Assembly (NCBI GenBank): GCA_018712245.1
Contig: DVHE01000043.1
Span: 1-64,000 of the forward strand
DNA: 64,000 nucleotides
Direction: 5' to 3'
Source of the DNA: Candidatus Avoscillospira avicola
GTDB lineage: Bacteria; Bacillota; Clostridia; Oscillospirales; Oscillospiraceae
Each line of letters begins with the position of its first letter. Position 1 is the first letter of the stretch. Of the stretch, positions 19,627-28,537 are shown piece after piece. A model generated the notes under the pieces. It saw nothing but the letters and a program-made list of their open reading frames with translations, was not told the origin of the DNA and ran no database searches. Made by a program: the position numbers and the translations under genes.

Positions 19627-19768
19627 GGGAGGGATGTTCCGCGGGTTCTGCGCGGAAAACTTTGCCGATTGTAAATTTTTGTTTCGCCCCTTTACAATGG
19701 GGGAAAAATGGAGTAAGATAAACTATATTCGTCTTCCCTTTGGGGATTTCAGTGAGGAGGCAGACGGC

Positions 19769-20014
19769 ATGGAAGATAATACAATCAAATTCGTGGTCCC
19801 CGATGACAGCGCCCAGGAGATGAAGGCTATCCTCGCCGCTGTGTACCGCTCTCTGAGTGAGAAGGGCTATAACCCCATCAATCAGATCGTCGGCTATCTG
19901 CTCTCCGAGGACCCCACCTATATCACCAATTACAACAACGCCAGAAGCCTGATCTGCAAGCTGGATCGGGACGAGCTGCTCCAAGAGCTGGTGCGGCACT
20001 ATTTGTTCGACTGA
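19769..20014 (+). CDS. ireB: IreB family regulatory phosphoprotein
   Basis: '[35 protein letters not shown]' signature. Confidence 0.92.
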   Translation: MEDNTIKFVVPDDSAQEMKAILAAVYRSLSEKGYNPINQIVGYLLSEDPTYITNYNNARSLICKLDRDELLQELVRHYLFD

Positions 20015-20029
20015 TTTCCCGCAAAAAAC

Positions 20030-20060
20030 GGGCGGCCAGATCCGGGCCGCCTGTTTTCTT
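20030..20060 (+). terminator. Rho-independent terminator after ireB
   Basis: GGCGGCC...GGCCGCC followed by TGTTTTCTT. Confidence 0.65.
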
Positions 20061-20199
20061 CTCTGTGTGCCCCCCGCCAGGGGAGGCCGCAATCCCCATA
20101 TGTTGTACCCCTGTCTTCCCGTTCCCACAACATCCAACCCCAACACCTGGACCAAAGATTACATTTTGTTTCCGAACTCGGATTATGTCAAATATATTG

Positions 20200-20228
20200 T
20201 TGACATTCGGAAAACAATGTGTTACAAT
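20200..20228 (+). promoter_or_regulatory. SigA promoter
   Basis: TTGACA-17 nt-TACAAT upstream of the 20256 ORF. Confidence 0.75.
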
Positions 20229-20255
20229 TTGGTTACATTGTTTTAGGAGGTTCTC

Positions 20256-20546
20256 ATGGCAGAGCAAACTGAACTTCTCACCTACAAGGGGCGTCCCTTG
20301 CTGAGGAAAGACAATCTCATTTATTACGGCTCCATGGCCGACAAATACATCGTCATGCTCCAGGTTTTGGAAACCAAGAAAGAGCATGACCTGGATCTGG
20401 CGACCCGGGTTCTGGTTCAGCTGCAGCTGACCGATCCCAACCTGCGGGCCAGAGACCGCGTGGTCAAAAAGAGTGAAAAGGACGGGTTCTACACGGCATT
20501 GGATGTTGGCTGTGTGTGGCTCGAGCGGGCGCTGTCCGCGAAATAA
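20256..20546 (+). CDS. Conserved hypothetical protein, 96 aa
   Basis: RBS TTAGGAGG; own promoter; 'GKPLLRKDNLIYYG'-type sequence familiar from Clostridia. Confidence 0.7.
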   Translation: MAEQTELLTYKGRPLLRKDNLIYYGSMADKYIVMLQVLETKKEHDLDLATRVLVQLQLTDPNLRARDRVVKKSEKDGFYTALDVGCVWLERALSAK

Positions 20547-20584
20547 GAGAAATCGTTACGGGAAGACACGGAGGTACAACCGGC

Positions 20585-21487
20585 ATGAAACGTCTTTTGA
20601 CAAAGCTGCTCACGGCCATTTTAGCCGTTTCCATTCTGGCGTCCCTGGCAGTGGGCGCCTCCGCCATTGAACTGAAAACCGGCATCGGCATCGTCGAGTC
20701 CAACGGCCTGCGGCTGCGGGCCAAGCCCAACACCGACGCCGAGATCCTGGCCAACGCCTCTTACGGCGACAACGTGGTCATCATCCGGGAGGTGGACGGC
20801 TGGTACCTGGTGGACTACAACCTCCAGATCGGCTATATGTCCGCCGATTACATCACCTTCAAAGAGCGGGAAAATATTGATCTGGGCTACGGCGTGGTGG
20901 AAGACGCTTCCGTCAACCTCCGCGATACGCCCTCGGCGGACGGCGCGCTGCTGGCCACCCTCACCACCGGCGAGACGGCCTATATCATCGGCCTCAACTG
21001 CGGCTGGTACAAGGTGCAGTACGAAGGTCAAACCGGCTATATCCGTTCCGACCTGCTGGCGCTGACGGAGCCGCCCCGCTGGAACTCTCAGAACTACGTG
21101 GGCGAGGCCCCTGTGGTGGAAACCGTGGGCGAGCAGATCGTCAATTACGCCTATAACTTCCTGGGCACCCCCTATGTCTGGGGCGGCACCTCCACCAGCG
21201 GCTTTGACTGCTCTGGCTTTACCCAGTACGTCTTCAAGCAGATGGGCTATTCCATCAAGCGCACCGCGGCGCAGCAGCTGACCTGCGGCTATGCCGTCAC
21301 CGATTTGCAGCTGGGCGACCTGGTGTTCTTTGAGAATACATACACCACCGGCGCTGACGCCTCCCATGTGGGCATCTACGTGGGCGACAACCAGTTTATC
21401 CACGCGGCCAGCGGCGGCGTGAAAGTCACCGACCTGAGCGACGACTACTACGCGGCCCGCTACATCGGCGCCCGCCGGGTGATCTGA
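20585..21487 (+). CDS. Secreted SH3b-SH3b-NlpC/P60 peptidoglycan hydrolase
   Basis: Signal peptide, two SH3 repeats, 'GTPYVWGGTSTSGFDCSGFTQYVF...DASHVGIYVG' catalytic motifs. Confidence 0.93.
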   Translation: MKRLLTKLLTAILAVSILASLAVGASAIELKTGIGIVESNGLRLRAKPNTDAEILANASYGDNVVIIREVDGWYLVDYNLQIGYMSADYITFKERENIDLGYGVVEDASVNLRDTPSADGALLATLTTGETAYIIGLNCGWYKVQYEGQTGYIRSDLLALTEPPRWNSQNYVGEAPVVETVGEQIVNYAYNFLGTPYVWGGTSTSGFDCSGFTQYVFKQMGYSIKRTAAQQLTCGYAVTDLQLGDLVFFENTYTTGADASHVGIYVGDNQFIHAASGGVKVTDLSDDYYAARYIGARRVI

Positions 21488-21561
21488 ATAGATTGTCTAT
21501 CAAAGGCGCCGGGGTTCCTGAGGGACCCCGGCGCCGAGGCTGTCAAGGAGCGATTGCCTGC

Positions 21562-21750
21562 GTGGACGGGGCCTACTCGCGCCGCAACTGAGGCGGAGCG
21601 TTTGAAAACGCGGCCATTCTGGTGACGATTGCGGTGAATGAAGACGGATACCGTGAGGCTCTTGGTGCTACCGAGGGCATGAAGGAGGACAAGGCCGGCT
21701 GGGTCAGCTCCTTCCAGCGGCTGCGCAGCCGCGGCCTGGCTGGAGTCACT
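21562..21750 (+). pseudogene. IS256/Mutator-family transposase fragment
   Basis: VDGAYSRRN*GGAFENAAILVTIAVNEDGYREALGATEGMKEDKAGWVSSFQRLRSRGLAGV; internal TGA where W is expected; no flanking transposase. Confidence 0.8.
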
Positions 21751-21860
21751 TATCTCCTTATATCTGCTTTTCAATTTGCGAATCTTATTCTGCCCTTTTC
21801 TCTGGATAGCGGAAACGGCGCTTTTTTGATCGGGCGCAGGGGCAGCGCCGCCGCAAAAAA

Positions 21861-21890
21861 CGCCGGGAGCTGAACAGACAGCTCCCGGCG
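21861..21890 (-). terminator. metF terminator
   Basis: 12-bp perfect stem CGCCGGGAGCTG/CAGCTCCCGGCG followed on the minus strand by TTTTTTG. Confidence 0.85.
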
Positions 21891-21906
21891 GGAAGAAACG
21901 GAGAAA

Positions 21907-22836
21907 TCAGATGAGGTCGATTAGGCCGCTCTCCTTGGCGATGCGGGCCACATCCTCGTACTTGTTGAGGGCATAGAGGTGGATGCCGTCGATGCCGCAG
22001 GCGCGGTACTCGTCGATCTGGTTGATGGTGTACTCGATGCCGGCCTCCTTGAAATCGGCCTTCTTCTGGGCAGCGTTGGCGTCGAAGGGCTCCTTGTCGA
22101 AGGGGTTGGGGAAGATCCAGTGCTTGGAGATGATCTCGCAGAGTTTCCGGGGCATGACGCAGCCGTTGCGGCTGAGAGCCATGTTGATGGTAGCAGCCTG
22201 GTCCAGGATGGGCATGATGCCCACGTCCACAGGCAGCCAGATGCCGGCGGCGCGGATGGCGTCCAGCCAGTACCGGAACTGATCCATATCCCAGCACAGC
22301 TGGGTCATGATGTAGTCGGCGCCGTTGTCCTGCTTCTGCTTCAGGAAGGCGATGTCAGCTTCCAGGCTGCGGCAGGCGATATGGCCCTCGGGGGAGCCGG
22401 CCACGGCGATGGTGAACTTGTCGCCGAACTCCTGACGGACGAACTTGACCAGTTCGGTGGCGTAGTGCAGGTCGCCGCCGGTGCCGGTCCAGCCGAAGGG
22501 CAGGTCGCCCCGGAGCGCCAGCATGTGATTGATGCCGTGGGCCAGGTAGGTGTTCAGCTGCTCCTTGATGCCTTCCTTGGTGTTGCCGATGCAGGTGAAG
22601 TGGGTCACAGGGGTGCATTTGCCGTCCTTCTGGATTTTGTCCAGGACTTCCAGGTTCTTGCCCACGTTGGTGCCGCCGGCGCCGTAGGTGCAGGAGATGT
22701 AGTCAGGATGCAGGGTGTAGAGCTGATCCAGCACGCCGCCCTCGCCGCAGAGCTTTTCCATGCCCACGTCGGTCTTGGGCGGGAACACCTCGAAGGAAAA
22801 TGCGGCGCGCTTTTCAAAGATTTCGGAAACTCGCAT
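21907..22836 (-). CDS. metF: Methylenetetrahydrofolate reductase
   Basis: 'FSFEVFPPKTDVGMEKL', 'YISCTYGAGGTNVG', 'ALRGDLP'. Confidence 0.93.
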   Translation of the reverse strand: MRVSEIFEKRAAFSFEVFPPKTDVGMEKLCGEGGVLDQLYTLHPDYISCTYGAGGTNVGKNLEVLDKIQKDGKCTPVTHFTCIGNTKEGIKEQLNTYLAHGINHMLALRGDLPFGWTGTGGDLHYATELVKFVRQEFGDKFTIAVAGSPEGHIACRSLEADIAFLKQKQDNGADYIMTQLCWDMDQFRYWLDAIRAAGIWLPVDVGIMPILDQAATINMALSRNGCVMPRKLCEIISKHWIFPNPFDKEPFDANAAQKKADFKEAGIEYTINQIDEYRACGIDGIHLYALNKYEDVARIAKESGLIDLI

Positions 22837-23104
22837 ATTCATGCCCTCCAAATCAGTATTCCGTCATGGCTTCGGAGCGAGAAACCGCGAAGCAATTCGG
22901 AAATTCATATATTCTATCTATAATTTAATATGGAAATGCCGGAAAGTCAACGGTCAATGTGGGATTATGTGTAGAAAAATGCCGCCGCAGACGGCGCGGA
23001 AATTGGTAGAAATGTATCGATTCGAAAACAACGTAAAAGAATGGCATAAACCAGTTTAAAACCCGTAAAGTTCTCACACAATCCAACAAAATGCAAAGTA
23101 AAAG

Positions 23105-23136
23105 CCGTGTGGCTTTTCTGAAAAAGCCACACGGCA
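23105..23136 (-). terminator. pncB terminator
   Basis: 14-bp stem GCCGTGTGGCTTTT/AAAAGCCACACGGC. Confidence 0.8.
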
Positions 23137-23142
23137 AAGCGG

Positions 23143-24597
23143 TTATTCCTGGCTGTTCTCCCGGAGCAGCTGGTATTTGATGTCCCATAATTTCTGCGAG
23201 AGGTCCACATAATAGGTGTGGGGATTATCAAAGCGCTTGACCTCGTCCCAGAGGGCGTCCACTTCTTTCTTGCAGTAGTCCTGGATTTCCTGCAAGGTGG
23301 GCAGCTGATAGACCAGCTTGCCGCCCAGGAAGACGGGCACTTGCAGCTCCCGGGCGGTGTAGTTGTAGACCCGCTTGCGCTTCCAGGTAGTCTCGGGGTC
23401 GAAGATGGTGATGTCCTGGGAATCATCCACGGTCTCATCGTGGACGCACAGGTAGTCGGCGATGGCCTTGCCGGTGTCGTTGCCGTAGAAACGATAGAGC
23501 TTCTTGAAGTGGGGGTTGGTGATCTTGCCCACGTTTTCGCTGATCTTGATTTTGGGGATGATTTCACCGGCGTCGTTTTCCACGGCGGCCAGCTTGTACA
23601 CGCCGCCGAAGACCGGCTCGGATTTGGCGGTAATCAGCCGCTCGCCGACGCCGAACATATCGATCTGTGCCCCCTGGAGCAGCAGGTCCTGGATGATATA
23701 TTCATCCAGGGAGTTGGAAACGGAGATTTTGCAGCTCTGCCAGCCGGCTTCGTCCAGCATTTTCCGGGCCATCTTGGTGAGATAGGTCATGTCGCCGGAA
23801 TCCAGGCGGATGCCGCACTTGGTGAGGCCCCGGGGCCGCAGCACCTCGTTGAAGGCGCGGATGGCGTCGGGAATGCCTTTTTTCAGGGTGTTGTAGGTAT
23901 CCACCAGCAGGACGGGGTTGTCCGGATAGATTTCGCAGTAGGTCTTGAAGGCTTCCAGCTGCGTGTCGAACATCTGCACCCAGGAGTGGGCCATGGTTCC
24001 GCCGGCGGAAACGCCGTAGAGCTGGTCTGAGATGGTGCAGGCGGTACCGGCGCAGCCGCCGATATACGCGGCCCGGGCGCCCAGGACCGCACCGTCGGCA
24101 CCCTGGGCCCGGCGGGAGCCGAACTCCAGCACGGTTCTGCCCTGCGCTGCCCGCACCACGCGGCTGGCCTTGGTGGCGATGAGGCTCTGGTGGTTGATGG
24201 CCAGCAGCAGATAGGTCTCGATCAGCTGGGCCTGGATGGCCGGCGCGCGGACCGTGAGAATTGGTTCCCGGGGGAAGATGGGCGTACCCTCCGGCACGGC
24301 GTAGATGTCACCGGTGAAGTGAAAATTGGCCAGATAATCGAGAAATTCCTCGCAGAAAATACCCCTTCCGCGGAGGTAGGCGATGTCCTCCGGGGCAAAG
24401 TGGAGGTTCTGAATGTAGTCCACCACTTGCTCGAGACCTGCGGCGATGGCAAAACCGCCCTTGTCCGGCACATCCCGGAAAAAGACGTCAAAATAAGTAA
24501 TGCGATCCTGGAAGCCCCTTTTCCAGTATCCGTTTCCCATGGTCAGCTCGTAGAAGTCGCAGAGCATGGAGAGATTCAAGGGCTGATTGCCGTTCAT
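23143..24597 (-). CDS. pncB: Nicotinate phosphoribosyltransferase
   Basis: 'LCDFYELTMGNGYW', 'FGSRRAQGADGAVLGARAAYIGGC', 'GIRLDSGDMTYL'. Confidence 0.95.
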   Translation of the reverse strand: MNGNQPLNLSMLCDFYELTMGNGYWKRGFQDRITYFDVFFRDVPDKGGFAIAAGLEQVVDYIQNLHFAPEDIAYLRGRGIFCEEFLDYLANFHFTGDIYAVPEGTPIFPREPILTVRAPAIQAQLIETYLLLAINHQSLIATKASRVVRAAQGRTVLEFGSRRAQGADGAVLGARAAYIGGCAGTACTISDQLYGVSAGGTMAHSWVQMFDTQLEAFKTYCEIYPDNPVLLVDTYNTLKKGIPDAIRAFNEVLRPRGLTKCGIRLDSGDMTYLTKMARKMLDEAGWQSCKISVSNSLDEYIIQDLLLQGAQIDMFGVGERLITAKSEPVFGGVYKLAAVENDAGEIIPKIKISENVGKITNPHFKKLYRFYGNDTGKAIADYLCVHDETVDDSQDITIFDPETTWKRKRVYNYTARELQVPVFLGGKLVYQLPTLQEIQDYCKKEVDALWDEVKRFDNPHTYYVDLSQKLWDIKYQLLRENSQE

Positions 24598-24681
24598 AGC
24601 AACACCTCATTTGCAGTTCTAGTCCCCTGGCATCCGCCAGAGAGGACGCCAAACAAAAATATTATAGCACGTTTTCTTGAA

Positions 24682-24695
24682 AAGACAACTGTCTT
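24682..24695. promoter_or_regulatory. Putative NiaR operator overlapping the pncB promoter
   Basis: Palindrome AAGACA-AC-TGTCTT; minus-strand TTGTCT-16 nt-TATAAT promoter overlaps it; niaR is nearby. Confidence 0.55.
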
Positions 24696-24760
24696 GTCAG
24701 AAACGCGGATGTACGGCGCGGAATTCCGCGCCGGCGTCACCCGGGCGAGGCCCGGTGACA

Positions 24761-24928
24761 TCAATTGCCGCGCATGGTGTCGAACATTTTCTCCGCCCCG
24801 GCCTTGAGCGAGTGAGCGGCGTCGTCGGCGACCCGGTAGGCTTCGCTGTGGCGGGGGATGAGCAGCATGGTGGCCGCGCCGGCCACCGCGCCGATTCCCA
24901 CGGAAAGCAGTAAGGATTTTACCTGCAT
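24761..24928 (-). CDS. Small 55-aa YtxH-like membrane protein (missed by the 60-aa ORF cutoff)
   Basis: MQVKSLLLSVGIGAVAGAATMLLIPRHSEAYRVADDAAHSLKAGAEKMFDTMRGN*, GGAGGG upstream. Confidence 0.7.
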   Translation of the reverse strand: MQVKSLLLSVGIGAVAGAATMLLIPRHSEAYRVADDAAHSLKAGAEKMFDTMRGN

Positions 24929-25094
24929 GTTGCATCCCTCCGGGAGTAGTATGTGCCGTCCGGCGGGGAAAATCGTGGGGAATTCCTGGAATTATGCCGC
25001 GCGCACAGTGCAAGCGTCGCCTCTTCGGTGGAATTGAGAGGTACGGCGCAAATCTCCGGGGATGGGGGCGATTGTATCCAGCCGGCGGGGCGGC

Positions 25095-25643
25095 TCACCG
25101 CCCTTTAACGTCCTCCGGCTCGTATTCTCGCAGCGGGGCCAGCAGGCCCAGCTCTCCCAGCCTGGCCTCCACAGCGTCGAGGATTTCCTCGCTGTCGGCG
25201 GCCACGGTGTGGTAGTGGAAATCGTCGGTGATGCGCATCAGCGGCTCAGAGCTGCTTTCCTGGAGGCGCTCCAGGAAGGCGTCGATTTCCCGCCGGGAGG
25301 CGATGCGCAGCGCCCCTCGCACGACGCCATAGACCTTGTGAAATACGAATACGTCCTCCACCCGGCCTCCCAGGTCCACAATCGCCTGCAGTTCCCGGCG
25401 GGTATCGGCGGCGCTGTGGCGCACCTTGAACACCCGGCGGCAGGGAGCGGCGTCGCGTCCCAAAAGGTAGCCGCGGTACGTGGACAAAATCTCCAGGTCG
25501 GTTCTGGCCCGGAGTAGGGCCATGTCCTGGACGATGACCTGGCGGCTGACGCCCAGTTCACGGGCCAGCTCGCTGCCGGATCGAGGCTCGTGGGACTGCC
25601 GCAGCAGCGCCAGCAGCTTGGCCCGACGCGCTTCGCCGTTCAT
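25095..25643 (-). CDS. niaR: HTH + 3H domain NAD biosynthesis repressor NiaR
   Basis: 'SGSELARELGVSRQVIVQDMALLRA' HTH plus 3H-domain histidines; overlaps nadE. Confidence 0.9.
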   Translation of the reverse strand: MNGEARRAKLLALLRQSHEPRSGSELARELGVSRQVIVQDMALLRARTDLEILSTYRGYLLGRDAAPCRRVFKVRHSAADTRRELQAIVDLGGRVEDVFVFHKVYGVVRGALRIASRREIDAFLERLQESSSEPLMRITDDFHYHTVAADSEEILDAVEARLGELGLLAPLREYEPEDVKGR

Positions 25644-27565
25644 TAGATCGCCTCCCGGGCCGTCAGGCTGTCAAGCTCCGCGCGCCACAGCGCCCACACC
25701 GCGTCCGAAGGCATCCGCCAGTCGCCTCGGGGAGACAGGGAGGCGGAACCCACCTTGGGGCCGTCCGGCAGGCAGCTGCGCTTGAACTGCTGGGCGAAGA
25801 ACCGACGGTAGAAGGTCTGGAGCCAACGGAGGATGGTCTCATCGTCAAACTGCTGTCCCAGGGCGTATCGGGCCAGGCGGTAGACCTTGGCCGGCGGGAA
25901 GGCCCAGCGGATGGCGTAGTAGAGGAAAAAGTCGTGGAGGGTATAGGGTCCCACCAGATCCTCGGTCTTCTGGGCGATCTGACCGTCCTCCGGCGGCAGC
26001 AGCTCCGGGGAGACCGGCGTGTCCAGAATATCCCGCAGCACCGAGGTCAGCGCCGCGTCGCGGCTCTCCTGCGCCGCATAGTCCACAAGATGGCGCACCA
26101 GGGTCTTGGGGATGGAGGCGTTGACGCCGTACATGCTCATGTGGTCGCCGTTGTAGGTGGCCCAGCCCAGTGCCAGCTCGCTCAGGTCGCCGGTTCCCAC
26201 GACCATGCCGCCGCGTTTGTTGGCCAGGTCCATCAACACCTGGGTCCGCTCCCGGGCCTGGCCGTTCTCGAAGGTCACGTCGTGATCTTCCATGGATTGC
26301 CCGATGTCTCGGAAGTGGGACTGGACGGTCTCGCCGATGGGGATGGTGCGAATTTCAGCACCCAGCTCCCGGGCCAGCGTCAGGGCGTTCTGAAGCGTCC
26401 GGTCTGTGGTGCCGAAGCAGGGCATGGTGACGACCAAAATGTCCTTGTGGTCCCGGCCCAGCAGATCGAAGGCCCGGGCGGTGATCAGAAGGGCCAGCGT
26501 GGAATCCAGGCCGCCGGAGAGGCCCAGAACGGCTGTGGCGGCGTGGGTGTGCTGGAGGCGCTTCCTGAGGCCCTGGGCGGCCAGATGGAGAATTTCCTCG
26601 CAGGTGGCAGCGCGGTGCTGCGGATCATCCGGGACGAAGGGCTGCGGCGCCACAGGCCGCGTCAGCTGCGTTTCGACCATGGTGAGGGAGAAGGGCAGGG
26701 AAGTATAGCCAGGGCAGCCTTCGGCCACGTTGCCCATGCGGCGGCGCTCCTGGTCCAGCTTTTGCACGTCTATCTCGGTAATCAGCAGGCCGGTTTCGTA
26801 CCGCTGCTCCGCGAGAATCGTGCCGTTTTCGGCGATCAGGTCATGGCCGGAGAAGACCAGGTCGGTGGTGGATTCCCCGTCGCCGGCGCAGGCATAGAGG
26901 TAGGCTGCGGAGAGACGAGCCGACTGGCCGGCCACCAGCTGGCGGCGGTAGGAGGCTTTGCCTAAAATCTCGTTGCTGGCGGAGAGGTTCAAAAGGACTG
27001 TGGCACCGGCCAGGGCCAGATGGTTGGAGGGCGGGTCCGGCACCCAGAGATCCTCGCAGATCTCCACGCCCAGCACCAGCTCCGGCACCTCCCGGCAGGG
27101 GAAGAGGAGCTTCGCGCCCATGGGCACTGCCTGGCCGCAGAGCGTGACGGTTTGCACATCCGCAGGGGCCGGTGTGAAGTGGCGCTTTTCGTAAAATTCG
27201 CTGTAGTTGGGAATGTGGACCTTGGGGACCAGGCCGAGGATGCGTCCGTCCTGGCAGAGGGCCGCGCAGTTGTAGAGGCAGCCGCCCACGGCCACCGGCA
27301 GACCCACCGCCGCCACCAGGTCCTTCCCCCGGGTGGCCTCCAGCACGGTGCCCAGGGCTGCCTCGGCGCCCCGCAGCAAAGTCGGCTGCAAAAAGAGATC
27401 GCTGCAGGTGTAGGCTGTCAGCCCCAGCTCCGGAAACACCAGAACCTTTACGCCCCGCGCCGCCGCCTCTTGGATGAGGGCAGCCGTGGCCTGGGCGTTG
27501 TGGACGCAGTCGGCCACCGTGACTTCCGGCGTGGCCACGGCCACGGTGATAAATCCATCTCGCAT
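25643..27565 (-). CDS. nadE: Glutamine-hydrolysing NAD+ synthase
   Basis: Nitrilase-like N-domain plus 'LGLSGGLDSTLALLI' synthetase domain, 'GTGDLSELALGWATYNGDHMSMYGVN'. Confidence 0.95.
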   Translation of the reverse strand: MRDGFITVAVATPEVTVADCVHNAQATAALIQEAAARGVKVLVFPELGLTAYTCSDLFLQPTLLRGAEAALGTVLEATRGKDLVAAVGLPVAVGGCLYNCAALCQDGRILGLVPKVHIPNYSEFYEKRHFTPAPADVQTVTLCGQAVPMGAKLLFPCREVPELVLGVEICEDLWVPDPPSNHLALAGATVLLNLSASNEILGKASYRRQLVAGQSARLSAAYLYACAGDGESTTDLVFSGHDLIAENGTILAEQRYETGLLITEIDVQKLDQERRRMGNVAEGCPGYTSLPFSLTMVETQLTRPVAPQPFVPDDPQHRAATCEEILHLAAQGLRKRLQHTHAATAVLGLSGGLDSTLALLITARAFDLLGRDHKDILVVTMPCFGTTDRTLQNALTLARELGAEIRTIPIGETVQSHFRDIGQSMEDHDVTFENGQARERTQVLMDLANKRGGMVVGTGDLSELALGWATYNGDHMSMYGVNASIPKTLVRHLVDYAAQESRDAALTSVLRDILDTPVSPELLPPEDGQIAQKTEDLVGPYTLHDFFLYYAIRWAFPPAKVYRLARYALGQQFDDETILRWLQTFYRRFFAQQFKRSCLPDGPKVGSASLSPRGDWRMPSDAVWALWRAELDSLTAREAI

Positions 27566-27595
27566 AGTCATTCCTCCCGGGCCGTTTGGCCCCAA

Positions 27596-27775
27596 TTATC
27601 GTTCCGTTCCCGCTTCGATTTCCCGCAGCCGCGCGGCCACCGGGCACTCACCCTGGAAGGTGCAGTCGGGGTAGCCGCAGTCCGACTCCCAGCCGTCGCC
27701 GGTCCACTCCAGCAGTACGGTCCGCGCCTGATCGGTGCAGCGGCAGTAGCCCGATATCATATATTCTTCTTCCAT
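27596..27775 (-). CDS. Small Cys-rich protein, 59 aa (missed by the 60-aa ORF cutoff)
   Basis: MEEEYMISGYCRCTDQARTVLLEWTGDGWESDCGYPDCTFQGECPVAARLREIEAGTER*; five Cys residues; ends 31 bp before the nadE start. Confidence 0.7.
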   Translation of the reverse strand: MEEEYMISGYCRCTDQARTVLLEWTGDGWESDCGYPDCTFQGECPVAARLREIEAGTER

Positions 27776-27907
27776 CTCGAAGCCTCATTCCCCGCGGCAG
27801 CGCCGCGCTGTTTTCTCTATTATAATCGACAATCCAACCCTTGTCCACTTGCGAATCGTCGTAGAATCAGGATGCGCGAAGCGTGCCTGCGGCAAACGCA
27901 CCAAGCC

Positions 27908-27975
27908 AAAGCCTCCCCTAACGCCCGCAGGGCTTTAGGGGAGGTGGCACGGCTCTGCCGTGCCGGAGGGGTTCA
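27908..27975. repeat. Dispersed double-hairpin intergenic repeat
   Basis: CCTCCCCTAA...TTAGGGGAGG followed by GGCACGGC-TCT-GCCGTGCC then GGAGGGGTT. Confidence 0.65.
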
Positions 27976-28037
27976 CCGCAGGGATGCCTTGTATATGACA
28001 GGCTGTGCGGTTCCGCAGGTGGCCGGTTCATGAAAAC

Positions 28038-28070
28038 ACCGGTGGACTCCCAACGGAATCCACCGGTGCA
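28038..28070 (-). terminator. V-ATPase operon terminator
   Basis: CACCGGTGGACTC...GAATCCACCGGTG, minus strand continues into TTTTC. Confidence 0.7.
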
Positions 28071-28090
28071 AGGTGTTTGCGGGATTGATT

Positions 28091-28525
28091 TTACTGGAGC
28101 AGCAGCAGGCAGAAGACCAGGGTAAAGAGCGCCACGGTTTCTACAATGCCGATGACGATGAAGTAGTTGGCAGTGCCCTTGCCGGTCTCGCCCAGGGCGT
28201 CGGCAGCGGAGGCGGCCACGCGGCCCTGGAAGTAAGCGGACAAACCGATGGACAAGCCGCCCAGCAGGCCGACCATCAGGGCCAGCATCCCGGAGGCGCC
28301 GGCTTCCACGGCGGAGCGGATGAAGTTCATCAGCAGGAAGCCGTAGATGGTCTGGGTCAGAGGTGCGCCGGAGAAGGCGACCATGATGAAGGGGGCGGGT
28401 TTACCGCTGGCGTAGCACTTCTTCCACGCGCCAACCGAGGAAAGGCAGGCAGCGCCGGCGCCGAAGCCGGAGCCGATGGCGGACAGGCCCAGAGCGGCAG
28501 CCATACCGATGTATTGGATCTCCAT
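28091..28525 (-). CDS. V-type ATP synthase subunit K (c-ring)
   Basis: Two hairpins, 'PLTQTIYG', 'YFQGRVAA', 'GIVETVAL'. Confidence 0.95.
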   Translation of the reverse strand: MEIQYIGMAAALGLSAIGSGFGAGAACLSSVGAWKKCYASGKPAPFIMVAFSGAPLTQTIYGFLLMNFIRSAVEAGASGMLALMVGLLGGLSIGLSAYFQGRVAASAADALGETGKGTANYFIVIGIVETVALFTLVFCLLLLQ

Positions 28526-28537
28526 AACAATTCTCCT

